From contig JAYFQV010000009.1 in the NCBI GenBank assembly GCA_034926605.1, forward strand, positions 1 to 64,000: DNA of 64,000 nt, in the 5' to 3' direction. This stretch comes from CALXXL01 sp034926605 (lineage in GTDB: Bacteria > Verrucomicrobiota > Lentisphaeria > Victivallales > Victivallaceae). Shown piece after piece: positions 26,313 through 33,922 of the stretch; position 1 is the first letter of the stretch; each line of letters starts with the position of its first letter. The position numbers were made by a program, and so were the translations under genes. The notes beneath the pieces are model-generated. The model had not been told where the DNA came from. It saw only the letters and a list, made by a program, of their open reading frames with translations, and made no database searches.

Positions 26313-26582
26313 ATGGCCGCTGTTGAAATTGATAATAAAACCAGTTTCGAAGAGGCGCTGGACGAGCTGGAGAAATTGCTTGCTGCAATGGAGTCCGGCA
26401 AGAAACCGCTTGAACAGCTGATCGCAGACTTCGAGCGCGGCATGGCGCTCGCCAAATATTGCCGGACCAAATTGGCCGCGCTCGAAAAACGAATCGAAAT
26501 CCTGGCCAAGGATGACGGCGGTGACGGCGAGTGGGCTAAGTTCGAACCCAAGGCGGTTCCCGACGGCGCGCCGCGCCAGTGA
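26313..26582 (+). CDS. xseB: exodeoxyribonuclease VII small subunit
   Basis: This 89-residue, mostly helical acidic protein has the conserved start SFEEALDELEKLLAAMESG and the GMALAKYCRTKLAALEKRIE helix of XseB. It binds the large subunit XseA to form the single-strand-specific nuclease ExoVII. It carries a near-perfect GAAGGAGGT ribosome binding site. XseA is not in the window, so the subunits are encoded apart. A shared hairpin terminator follows. Confidence 0.92.
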   Translation: MAAVEIDNKTSFEEALDELEKLLAAMESGKKPLEQLIADFERGMALAKYCRTKLAALEKRIEILAKDDGGDGEWAKFEPKAVPDGAPRQ

Positions 26583-26610
26583 TTTTCAAATGACGTATCA
26601 AACGGAAATA

Positions 26611-26647
26611 GAGAAAGACAACATTTTCATGTTGTCTTTCTCATTTT
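26611..26647. terminator. bidirectional terminator between xseB and argC
   Basis: A perfect 13-bp stem (26611-26623 with 26630-26642) and six-base loop are flanked by T-rich sequence on the plus side and moderately on the minus side, between the convergent ends of xseB and argC. Confidence 0.75.
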
Positions 26648-26688
26648 GCCGATACGGCGCGGATGCCGGCCGGCACACACTGATGAAA

Positions 26689-27717
26689 TCAGACTAGCCC
26701 GGCGTTCTCGGAGAACCCGAACATGATATTCATGCACTGGACCGCCTGCCCCGACGCACCCTTGGTCAGGTTGTCGATGACCGAGGTCACGATCACCTTG
26801 CCGGTATGCGGATCGAGATTGTAGCCGATCTGGCACATATTGGTCATCGTCACATACTTGGTATCCGAGCAGGACTTGGCCGGAAGCACTTGCACAAACT
26901 GTTCGCCGTCGTATGCATGGTGGAACGCTTCGCCGACCTTGTCCAACGTACAGCCCGGCTCGGCGTCGAAAATTATGGTGGAATTGATTCCGCGGTTTAC
27001 CGGAACCAGATGCGGGATGAAACTCATTTTAAGTTCCGGAACCCCGGCCGCGCACGCCAGTTCCTGCTCCATTTCGGGCAGGTGTCGGTGCCCCCATACC
27101 TTGTAGGCTTTCAGGCTTTCATTGCATTCGGGGAAAATGTAGGCCAAATCCACCTTGCGCCCCGCACCGGTTACTCCGCTCATCGAGGAGGCGACAATGC
27201 CGGTCGTCTTGACCAGCCCCGCTTCCAGCAACGGACAGGAACCCAGAATTATGCTGGTGACGTAGCAGCCTGCGCAGGCGACCAGATTGGCCCCCTTGAG
27301 CTGTTCACGGTAGCGTTCAGGCTGGCCGTACACCGCCTCTTTCAGAAGTTCCGGAGCCGGGTGCGGCTGGCCGTAGTATTCCTCATATTTGGCGGTTGAG
27401 CGAAGCCGGAAGTCGGCGGAGATGTCTATGACTCTCACGCCGAGCTTCAACAGCGGAATGGCATATTCGGTGGCGAGGCCGTGCGGGAGAGCGAGAAACG
27501 CCGCATCGCACAACTTGGCCAGGTTTTCGGCATCGGGTTCGACGAAAGTCAACCCGCTGCCGGCAAAGCGCGGAAACACAGTGTCCACGCCCTGCCCGGC
27601 GTTCTTGCGCGAAGTGATCGCGGTGATTTCCACCCCGGGGTGCCGCAGCAGAATGCGCAACAACTCCTCGCCGGCATAACCGGCGGCGCCGACCACCGCC
27701 ACTCGAATTTTTGCCAT
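26689..27717 (-). CDS. argC: N-acetyl-gamma-glutamyl-phosphate reductase
   Basis: This 342-residue NADPH enzyme reduces N-acetylglutamyl phosphate to the semialdehyde in arginine biosynthesis. The Rossmann start VAVVGAAGYAGEELLRILLR is followed by SRKNAGQ, the catalytic cysteine in VACAGCYVTSIILG and the SGVTGAGRK loop, all typical of the type 1 family. The length is normal. It lies 18 bases behind rpsI and is probably cotranscribed with the ribosomal protein genes. No other arginine gene is present. Confidence 0.95.
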   Translation of the reverse strand: MAKIRVAVVGAAGYAGEELLRILLRHPGVEITAITSRKNAGQGVDTVFPRFAGSGLTFVEPDAENLAKLCDAAFLALPHGLATEYAIPLLKLGVRVIDISADFRLRSTAKYEEYYGQPHPAPELLKEAVYGQPERYREQLKGANLVACAGCYVTSIILGSCPLLEAGLVKTTGIVASSMSGVTGAGRKVDLAYIFPECNESLKAYKVWGHRHLPEMEQELACAAGVPELKMSFIPHLVPVNRGINSTIIFDAEPGCTLDKVGEAFHHAYDGEQFVQVLPAKSCSDTKYVTMTNMCQIGYNLDPHTGKVIVTSVIDNLTKGASGQAVQCMNIMFGFSENAGLV

Positions 27718-27735
27718 GGTATTCCTCGTAAACGG

Positions 27736-28134
27736 TTAACGTTTCGAGAACTGGAAGCGCTTGCGGGCTCCGGGCTGACCGGGCTTCTTGCGTTCCTTGA
27801 CGCGGGCGTCACGGGTCAGCATTCCGGCGGCCTTCAAAGCTCCGCGGAGGTTTTCATCATGGGCGATCAGGGCGCGGGCCACGCCGTGGCGCAGTGCGCC
27901 GGCCTGGCCGGCGATGCCGCCGCCGTCAAGCGTGACGAACACGTCATACTTGTCGATGCCGTTGACCACCTGGAACACCTGCATGATGTAGCCGCGCAGG
28001 GCCTCGGTGGTGAAGTAATCCTTCCAGTCCCTGCCGTTGGCCATGATCTTGCCGGTGCCGGGAGTAATGCGAACACGCGCGATCGCGCACTTGCGGCGGC
28101 CGGTGGCCCAAATCATATCACTGCTGTTAGCCAT
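27736..28134 (-). CDS. rpsI: 30S ribosomal protein S9
   Basis: A 132-residue basic protein of the small subunit head. It shows the family start WATGRRKCAIARVRITPG, the central GGGIAGQAGALRHGVARAL and the conserved tail ending KRFQFSKR, whose last residues reach the P-site tRNA. It is seven bases behind rplM, the usual L13-S9 pairing. Confidence 0.97.
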   Translation of the reverse strand: MANSSDMIWATGRRKCAIARVRITPGTGKIMANGRDWKDYFTTEALRGYIMQVFQVVNGIDKYDVFVTLDGGGIAGQAGALRHGVARALIAHDENLRGALKAAGMLTRDARVKERKKPGQPGARKRFQFSKR

Positions 28135-28141
28135 GATTCAA

Positions 28142-28573
28142 TTACTCCAAAGTAAGTTTGCGGGGTTGCTGAGCGGTATGCGGATGCTCTCCGCCGGCAT
28201 AAACGCGCAGCTTACGGAACTGTGCCCGACCGAGGCGGCCCTTGGGCATCATGCCCCAAACGGCGTCTTCGATTATGCGCTCGGGATTTTTCGCCCGGAC
28301 TTCCTTGGCGGTGACGACCTTGCGCCCGCCCGGATAGCCGGAGAAGTTTTCGTACTCTTTGTTTTCACTCTTGCGGCCGGTGAAGACGGCCTTCGCCGCA
28401 TTGATCACGATCACGAACGCGCCGGTATCGATATGCGGGGTATAAGTGGGTTTGTCCTTGCCACGCAGAGCGTTGGCTATCATGACTGCCAGACGGCCCA
28501 CCGGAGCCTCGGACGCGTCCACAATCACGTTTTCGCGTTTGATCTCGCCGGTTTTTGCCAGATAAGTTTTCAT
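28142..28573 (-). CDS. rplM: 50S ribosomal protein L13
   Basis: A 143-residue protein with the standard L13 landmarks: VDASEAPVGRLAVMIANALR, KPTYTPHIDTGAFVIVINA and MMPKGRLGRAQFRKLRVYAG. It binds 23S rRNA early in assembly. An AGGA ribosome binding site lies seven bases before the start. The leader of about 130 bases contains a hairpin and a tandem 9-base repeat (listed separately) that could serve autoregulation, which is known for L13 in E. coli. Confidence 0.97.
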   Translation of the reverse strand: MKTYLAKTGEIKRENVIVDASEAPVGRLAVMIANALRGKDKPTYTPHIDTGAFVIVINAAKAVFTGRKSENKEYENFSGYPGGRKVVTAKEVRAKNPERIIEDAVWGMMPKGRLGRAQFRKLRVYAGGEHPHTAQQPRKLTLE

Positions 28574-28614
28574 AATTTTTCCTGCAAAAAAAACAGATTT
28601 TTCGCTTCTCCATT

Positions 28615-28654
28615 GTTCCGGAAATTTTTACCGAAATTACCGAAACGCCGGAAC
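28615..28654 (-). promoter_or_regulatory. structured leader of rplM-rpsI
   Basis: GTTCCGG and CCGGAAC (28648-28654 and 28615-28621) can pair into a 7-bp stem. The 26-base loop holds two adjacent perfect copies of a 9-mer, TTACCGAAA on the plus strand (28628-28645), TTTCGGTAA in the mRNA. It ends 42 bases before the rplM start. A protein-binding or autoregulatory role is inference. Confidence 0.4.
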
Positions 28655-28709
28655 TCTTGCCGTGCCGCCGGGGGCAGATGATCGGATGCCATGGGCGCAC
28701 GGACTACTT

Positions 28710-28737
28710 AAGATACTACAAATCAGCGATATTTCAA
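28710..28737 (-). promoter_or_regulatory. putative promoter of rplM-rpsI-argC
   Basis: On the minus strand TTGAAA (28737-28732), 16 bases, TATCTT (28715-28710). The start would lie near 28703, giving a leader of about 130 bases. The pair is seven bases past the ddh stop codon. Confidence 0.45.
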
Positions 28738-28743
28738 GCCGTA

Positions 28744-29739
28744 TCACATAAATTTCTTCAACAAAGTCGCCCGGTCATGCGGCGAAAGATAGGCTGCCGG
28801 AATGTCGAGGATGGTGAAAGCGCCAGTACGGCCTTCTGCCGCCAGTCTTGCCGCGGCACGGGCATGGGCGGCCAGAACGTTGCCGGTGGCCTCGGGATTG
28901 CTGCCCCAGCGGCAGTGGAATTCGACCTGGGCGAGGTTTCCATCGCCGGTGGTGCCGGTGGCCACCACGCAGCCGTCGTGCGGGAATCCCTGGCAGTTGT
29001 CGCGGAGATATTCTTCCGAGACGAAATGCACGGTGGTCTTGTACGGGGCGAAGTATCCGGGCATGGACTCGATCTCCTTGCCGATGGCGGCGGCGTCCGC
29101 GCCGGGAGCAAGCACCACGAAGCACTCGCGGGTGTGCAGGTCGCCGGGGCTGAACACCCGATCGGCGCCGTTGCGGACTTCATCGATGGCGGCGGGGATT
29201 GCGTGAGTGTACTGGCGGGCGTCCTTGACGCCGGGTATGGTGCGCAGCGCATCGGAGTGCCCCATCGAAAGTCCGCCGCGCGGAGTCAGCCCGTAGAAGC
29301 CGCGCGCCGCGGCGCCGGGGATGAACGCGTTGGCAAGGGTGCGTTCGAGTGAGAAAATACCGGGATCCCAACCGGTCGAGATAACCGCTACATGTCCGGC
29401 GGCCTGCGCCGATTCTTCCATGGAGGAGAAATATTCGGGGATGCGGTCGTGATGGTCGAAGCTGTCCACGGTATTGAACAGTTTGGAGAACGCCGGACCC
29501 TGCTGGGGAAGGTCGTTTTTGGATCCGCCGCAGAGAATCGCCACATCGGGAGTCAGCGCCAGCATTGCCTTTTCATCGGAGGCGGATACCACCGGTATTC
29601 CGGCGAGTTCGGCCGCCGCCCGCTCCGGATGGCGGGAGGCCACTCCGACGAGCTCAAGGTCTTCATTGCGGTCGATTGCAAGTTTGACTCCACGGCCGAC
29701 GTTTCCGTAGCCGACGATCATAATTCTGATTTTCTTCAT
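28744..29739 (-). CDS. ddh: meso-diaminopimelate D-dehydrogenase
   Basis: I choose the ATG at 29739, with AGGGAAG upstream, giving 331 residues. An in-frame start 78 bases earlier would run into the preceding malic enzyme gene. The protein has the Rossmann start IMIVGYGNVGRGVKLAI and the Ddh landmarks GGSKNDLPQQGP, TVDSFDHHDRIP, STGWDPGIFS, GLTPRGGLSMGHSDA and VATGTTGDGN. It reductively aminates tetrahydrodipicolinate with NADPH and ammonia in one step to meso-diaminopimelate, the shortcut route to lysine and peptidoglycan. It is 16 bases behind the malic enzyme gene. Confidence 0.93.
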   Translation of the reverse strand: MKKIRIMIVGYGNVGRGVKLAIDRNEDLELVGVASRHPERAAAELAGIPVVSASDEKAMLALTPDVAILCGGSKNDLPQQGPAFSKLFNTVDSFDHHDRIPEYFSSMEESAQAAGHVAVISTGWDPGIFSLERTLANAFIPGAAARGFYGLTPRGGLSMGHSDALRTIPGVKDARQYTHAIPAAIDEVRNGADRVFSPGDLHTRECFVVLAPGADAAAIGKEIESMPGYFAPYKTTVHFVSEEYLRDNCQGFPHDGCVVATGTTGDGNLAQVEFHCRWGSNPEATGNVLAAHARAAARLAAEGRTGAFTILDIPAAYLSPHDRATLLKKFM

Positions 29740-29755
29740 GACTTCCCTGTTGGTT

Positions 29756-31093
29756 TCAGTTCTGGTTGGCTTCTGCAATACGTATGAAAAGAGCGCGCTC
29801 ATAGGCTTCGAGATCATCGATCAACTGTCGCGCCACGCCGTCCTTCATAGCGGCTTCCGCCACGAAACGGGCCACCGCCGGCACCACCCGCGGGTCGAAC
29901 GGCTTGGGGATGACGCAAGTTTTCTTGAGCTGTTTTTCGCCCTCGAACATGCCGTTGGCGTAATCTTCCGGATAGGCGACCTTGAGCACGTCCAGAGCTT
30001 CCTTCGAGACCGGCAGTTTTGCGACGTGGGCGAGCGCGCGGCTGGCGGCAAGCTTCATGTTCTCGGTAATGTCGGTGGCGCGCACGTCCAGCGCGCCGCG
30101 GAAGATGCCGGGGAACCCGAGAACGTTGTTGATCTGGTTCGGGAAGTCGGTGCGTCCGGTGCCTACCACCGCCGCTCCGGCGGCCCAGGCGTCGGCCGGG
30201 AATATTTCGGGGGTGGGGTTGGCCATGGCGAAGATCACCGCGCCGGGCGCCATGGACGCCACCATTTCCTTGGTAACGCAGTTGCCGACCGACAGCCCGA
30301 GGAACACATCGGCGCCGCGCAGAGCGTCGGCCAGGGTTTCACATTCGGTGTCGGCGGCGAAACGCTGCTTCTCGGCGGTGAGGTCGGTGCGTTTGGTGGT
30401 GATGGCGCCCTTGGAATCAAAAAGGATGAATTTGGCGCGGTCGGCTCCGGCGCGCACATAAAATTCGCTGCACGAGATGCCGGCGGCTCCGGCGCCGTTC
30501 ACCACGAAGCGGCAGTCGCCGATCTTCTTGCCAATCAGTTCGAGCGCGTTCAAAAGCGCCGCCAGAGAGATGATGGCGGTGCCGTGCTGGTCATCGTGGA
30601 ACACCGGGATGTTCATGGTCTTCTTGAGGGTCTGTTCGACTTCGAAGCAGGCCGGGGAGCCGATGTCTTCGAGGTTGATGCCGCCGAAGGTGGGCTCAAG
30701 TTTTTCAACTGTGGCGATCAGGGTTTTCGGGTCGGTGCGGCCTTTTTCATTGAACACTTTGCCGAGGCAGAGCGGGACGGCGTCAATATCGGCGAAGCGT
30801 TTGAACAATACGCATTTACCTTCCATCACCGGCAACCCGGCCTCCGGGCCGATATTGCCCAGGCCCAGCACCGCGGTGCCGTCGGAGACCACCGCCACCA
30901 TATTGCCCTTCACGGTGTACTCCCAGACTTTTGCCGGATCGTTCTTGATCTCAAGGCAGGGAACGGCCACGCCGGGGGTGTAGGCAAAGGATAGCTCGCG
31001 CGCGGTGGCGCATGGTTTGGAAGGTATGACGTTCAGCTTTCCCGGCACGGGGTCGCTATGGTAGGATAATGCGTCGAGCTGTTTCTGGTCCAT
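29756..31093 (-). CDS. malic enzyme (NAD(P)-dependent malate dehydrogenase, decarboxylating)
   Basis: I choose the ATG at 31093, with GGAG upstream, giving 445 residues, the size of the short bacterial malic enzymes. Landmarks are SFAYTPGVAVPCLEI, MVAVVSDGTAVLGLGNIGP, the metal/active-site FHDDQHGTAII, the NAD(P) loop VVNGAGAAGIS and IFAMANPTPEIFP. It converts malate to pyruvate and CO2 and yields reduced cofactor. There is no C-terminal phosphotransacetylase-like domain. It is cotranscribed with ddh, which consumes NADPH; a metabolic link is possible. The promoter with an overlapping palindrome suggests it is regulated. Confidence 0.92.
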   Translation of the reverse strand: MDQKQLDALSYHSDPVPGKLNVIPSKPCATARELSFAYTPGVAVPCLEIKNDPAKVWEYTVKGNMVAVVSDGTAVLGLGNIGPEAGLPVMEGKCVLFKRFADIDAVPLCLGKVFNEKGRTDPKTLIATVEKLEPTFGGINLEDIGSPACFEVEQTLKKTMNIPVFHDDQHGTAIISLAALLNALELIGKKIGDCRFVVNGAGAAGISCSEFYVRAGADRAKFILFDSKGAITTKRTDLTAEKQRFAADTECETLADALRGADVFLGLSVGNCVTKEMVASMAPGAVIFAMANPTPEIFPADAWAAGAAVVGTGRTDFPNQINNVLGFPGIFRGALDVRATDITENMKLAASRALAHVAKLPVSKEALDVLKVAYPEDYANGMFEGEKQLKKTCVIPKPFDPRVVPAVARFVAEAAMKDGVARQLIDDLEAYERALFIRIAEANQN

Positions 31094-31116
31094 GATATAT
31101 CTCCGGATTAATTTAG

Positions 31117-31128
31117 TTAATCGATTAA
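31117..31128. promoter_or_regulatory. perfect palindrome at the malic enzyme transcription start
   Basis: TTAATCGATTAA is a 12-base perfect palindrome with a central CG, nine bases downstream of the malic enzyme -10 hexamer. The position is that of a repressor operator; the central CG recalls LacI-family sites. Confidence 0.4.
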
Positions 31129-31136
31129 AACTTTCT

Positions 31137-31165
31137 AATATAACACGTTCGTCGGTTAAAATCAA
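31137..31165 (-). promoter_or_regulatory. putative promoter of the malic enzyme-ddh operon
   Basis: On the minus strand TTGATT (31165-31160), 17 bases, TATATT (31142-31137), about 44 bases before the start codon. Confidence 0.6.
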
Positions 31166-31200
31166 AGCGAAAAACTACCGCCGGAACGGATTGTTTCCCC

Positions 31201-32184
31201 TTATTGGCGCGGCGGGCGGCTCTTGCCGGAGATCAGCGCGCCGGGATCCTCGTTCAGGTAGTTGGCGAGGGAGCTGACCGTATCGAGCACGTCGTTCAGC
31301 TTGGCGGCGGTTACGGAAAGATCCCGCTGCATGTCGTCGAATTTCACCGCCGACTTGCGGATCGCCTTGCTGGTTTCGTCCCAGCGCGAGGCCTTGACCT
31401 GGGCCGACAATTCGGCGGAAAGCATGTCGATCTCGTTAAGCGTCCGCTTGAGCTCGTTCATCAGTTCGCTGACCGACTCCTTGGTGATGCTGCCGGCCAT
31501 TGAGGAACTGATTTCCTCGAGGTTGGCGGTGATGGCTCCGAGCCGGGTGATGGAAGCCTTCAGATTCGGGTCGCCGAGGATATCGGAAAAATCTTTAAGC
31601 GAGTCCATCATCCGTTTCGAGATGCCTTCGAAATCGACCGAGGCGATCTTTTCCAGTGAAAGATTGAACTTGCCGAGAATGTCGGTAAGAGTGGACGGAA
31701 CCGAAGGAATGAGGCAGCGGCCGGTGACTTCGTCCAGCTGCTGCGGCCGTCTGGCCTCGTCGGGGATGGGCTGGTCAAAGTAGTCCAGCTCGATGTATTT
31801 CATGCCGGTAAGCCCGCTGTAGTCGAGCCGGCAGCGCAGCCCCAGCGCCCGCTCGTTGGCGCAGAAATCGTAGAAGCTGCGCACGCTCATCATTGCGCTT
31901 TCCTGGTTGGAGACGGTGAAGCTCTTGAGATCGACATCCATATCCACGCGGACTTTCTTGTCTTTTGTGTCGATGTAGATGGCGCTGACCCGCCCGATCG
32001 GCACGCCTTTGTACTTCACCGGGCTGCCCACGTCCAGCCCCTGCACCGATTCGGTGAAATAGGTGACCAGCTTTGCCTTGGGTGCGAAGCGCTCGGAAAT
32101 ACCAAGCACCATCAGTGCCGCCACCAGCAGCGCCAGTGCTCCCAGAACGAAGAGCCCGAGTTTGAATCTGCTGACTTCAACCAT
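31201..32184 (-). CDS. mlaD: MCE/MlaD-family lipid-transport protein
   Basis: This 327-residue protein has one N-terminal membrane anchor (about residues 8-28) and an MCE domain (about 36-120, TYFTESVQGLDVGSPVKYKG then VPIGRVSAIYI). A long helical C-terminal part rich in MMDSLKDFSDIL-type segments follows. MlaD proteins form periplasmic hexamer rings that pass phospholipids between membranes. It is the last gene of the mlaE-mlaF-mlaD operon, 18 bases behind mlaF. No mlaC or mlaB gene is present, so the soluble carrier is elsewhere or absent. Confidence 0.87.
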   Translation of the reverse strand: MVEVSRFKLGLFVLGALALLVAALMVLGISERFAPKAKLVTYFTESVQGLDVGSPVKYKGVPIGRVSAIYIDTKDKKVRVDMDVDLKSFTVSNQESAMMSVRSFYDFCANERALGLRCRLDYSGLTGMKYIELDYFDQPIPDEARRPQQLDEVTGRCLIPSVPSTLTDILGKFNLSLEKIASVDFEGISKRMMDSLKDFSDILGDPNLKASITRLGAITANLEEISSSMAGSITKESVSELMNELKRTLNEIDMLSAELSAQVKASRWDETSKAIRKSAVKFDDMQRDLSVTAAKLNDVLDTVSSLANYLNEDPGALISGKSRPPRQ

Positions 32185-32202
32185 ATTTTGAATCCTTTCG
32201 CT

Positions 32203-32976
32203 TCACTTCAGTTTATTCATGCCGTTCATGCCGCCGCGGGTGAGAAACTCGCGCACGTAGGGGTGTTCGGAATGGTCGCGCAAGGCGCGCGGGTCGCCGG
32301 AGTCGATAATGCCGCGGGTCGTTTTGTCCAGTATTATCACCCGGTCTGTGATTGAGAAGATGCTCGGCAGTTCGTGGGTGACCACCACTACGGTGGCGTT
32401 TGCGTCGTCCCGCAGGGATAGTATCAGACGGTCGAGTTCGGCCGACATGATCGGGTCGAGTCCGGCCGATGGTTCGTCGAAAAACAGCAGTTCCGGATCG
32501 AGCGCCAGTGCCCGGGCCAGTCCGGCGCGCTTCATCATGCCGCCTGATATATCGGACGGCAGAAAGTCGGCGAACTGCTCAAGTCCCACCAGTGCCAGCT
32601 TTTCCATCGCGATCTCGGTAATCTCCGGCTTTGAAAGCTCGGTGAACTCCTCCAGCGGCAACGCCACGTTTTCCCGCAGGGTCATTGATCCGAACAACGC
32701 GCCCCCTTGATAGGTGACTCCGAACCGGCTCATGATTTCCCGGCGGCGGCTTTCATCCGCCGTGTTCAGGTCGTTTCCGAACACCGTGACCGTTCCCGCC
32801 ATCGGCCGGAACAGCCCGATAAGATGCTTGAGCACTGTACTTTTGCCGGACCCGGAGTTGCCGAGGATGCCGAATATCTCGCCGCGCCGGACCTCGAAGT
32901 TGAGGTTCTCGAGCAGCGGCGATTTGCCGTACCCCACGGTCAGCGATTTTACTTCGATGATACTCTCGTCCGCCAT
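32203..32976 (-). CDS. mlaF: Mla-type ABC transporter ATP-binding protein
   Basis: A 257-residue ABC ATPase. The Walker A GNSGSGKST is at about residues 36-44, followed by the Q-loop TYQGGALFGSMTL, signature SGGMMKRAGLARAL, Walker B LLFFDEPSAGLDP and the H-loop in VVVVTHELPSIF. The DEPSAGLDP and SGGM patterns are characteristic of the MlaF branch. It powers the MlaE permease. It starts three bases after the mlaE stop. Confidence 0.93.
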   Translation of the reverse strand: MADESIIEVKSLTVGYGKSPLLENLNFEVRRGEIFGILGNSGSGKSTVLKHLIGLFRPMAGTVTVFGNDLNTADESRRREIMSRFGVTYQGGALFGSMTLRENVALPLEEFTELSKPEITEIAMEKLALVGLEQFADFLPSDISGGMMKRAGLARALALDPELLFFDEPSAGLDPIMSAELDRLILSLRDDANATVVVVTHELPSIFSITDRVIILDKTTRGIIDSGDPRALRDHSEHPYVREFLTRGGMNGMNKLK

Positions 32977-32979
32977 GGC

Positions 32980-33792
32980 TCAGTACCCCCACGCCATATA
33001 AATCAGTGTAAGCACCGCGTCGGCCAGAACCACCGCGAAAATGCCCGAAACCACTGCCCGGGTGGTGGCCCGCCCGACGCCTTGTGCGTCGGTGTCGGCT
33101 GAGAATCCGCAATGGCACCCGATTACGGTGATGATCGCGCCGAACACCACGGTTTTCAGCACGCCCATGTAAAGTACGTCCGGACGCAGGACCTCGATCG
33201 TGCGAGAAATATACGCTGACGCCGGCATGTCCAGATAAACCATCGCCACCGCCAGTCCACCGAGCAGTCCGGCGATGTCGCCGATCACGGTCAGCAGCGG
33301 CAGCGAGATGACCATGGCCGCCAGTTTGGGAATCACCAGAAAGCGAACCGGATGGATGCCCATGGTCTCCAGGGCGTTGATTTCCTCGTCCACCTTCATG
33401 GTTCCGATCTCGGCCGCGAAACTGGAGCCGGCGCGGCCGGTGGCGATTACCGCCACCATCAGCGGGCCGAGTTCTTTGAGGATGGAAAAGGCAAGCAGGT
33501 CGGCCACGAATATCTCGGCGCCGTATTTGCGCATCTGGAAAGCCGACTGGAACGCGAGAATCACGCCCATGAGAAAACATATTGCCATCACAATGGGCAT
33601 CGCCCGGCGCCCGCAAAGGTCGAGATAATACACCAGCTCGCGCCAGCGCATCTTGTGGGGCTTGAGCAGGGTTTCCGCGGAGGCGCCGGTGACGTCGCCG
33701 ATAAAGGCGATCCGGCTCACCGCGTTGTCCACCTCGCGCACGGTGTCTTCGCCCACACCCGTAATGAAAGTTCTTACTTTGTGTTTGCCCAT
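32980..33792 (-). CDS. mlaE: Mla-type ABC transporter permease
   Basis: I choose the ATG at 33792, giving 270 residues, near the family norm. A longer GTG start at 33843 lies upstream of the predicted transcription start and has no ribosome binding site. The protein has an N-terminal amphipathic helix and about five membrane helices. It contains the MlaE family core: FQSAFQMRKYGAEIFVADLL, LGPLMVAVIATGRAGSSFAA and EIGTMKVDEEINALETMGI. It is the first gene of a three-gene operon with mlaF and mlaD. Confidence 0.9.
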   Translation of the reverse strand: MGKHKVRTFITGVGEDTVREVDNAVSRIAFIGDVTGASAETLLKPHKMRWRELVYYLDLCGRRAMPIVMAICFLMGVILAFQSAFQMRKYGAEIFVADLLAFSILKELGPLMVAVIATGRAGSSFAAEIGTMKVDEEINALETMGIHPVRFLVIPKLAAMVISLPLLTVIGDIAGLLGGLAVAMVYLDMPASAYISRTIEVLRPDVLYMGVLKTVVFGAIITVIGCHCGFSADTDAQGVGRATTRAVVSGIFAVVLADAVLTLIYMAWGY

Positions 33793-33823
33793 GATTGACC
33801 CGGTTCCGATCTCATTTTTACTA

Positions 33824-33851
33824 CAATATAGCTGTTTTTCCACATTTTCAA
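33824..33851 (-). promoter_or_regulatory. putative promoter of mlaE-mlaF-mlaD
   Basis: On the minus strand TTGAAA (33851-33846), 16 bases, TATATT (33829-33824). It sits back to back with a weaker plus-strand pair (TTTCAA 33863-33868, 16 bases, TATATT 33885-33890) for the next gene. Confidence 0.5.
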
Positions 33852-33922
33852 AGCGGCGGTGCTTTCAATCGGCTTTTTTTGTGGTATATTAATTTTGTGT
33901 TATTGTCAAAACAAGGGCGGAT

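Noticed and set aside
33793..33843. GTG at 33843 as start of mlaE
   Set aside because: It lies upstream of the predicted transcription start, lacks an RBS and adds residues not typical for the family.
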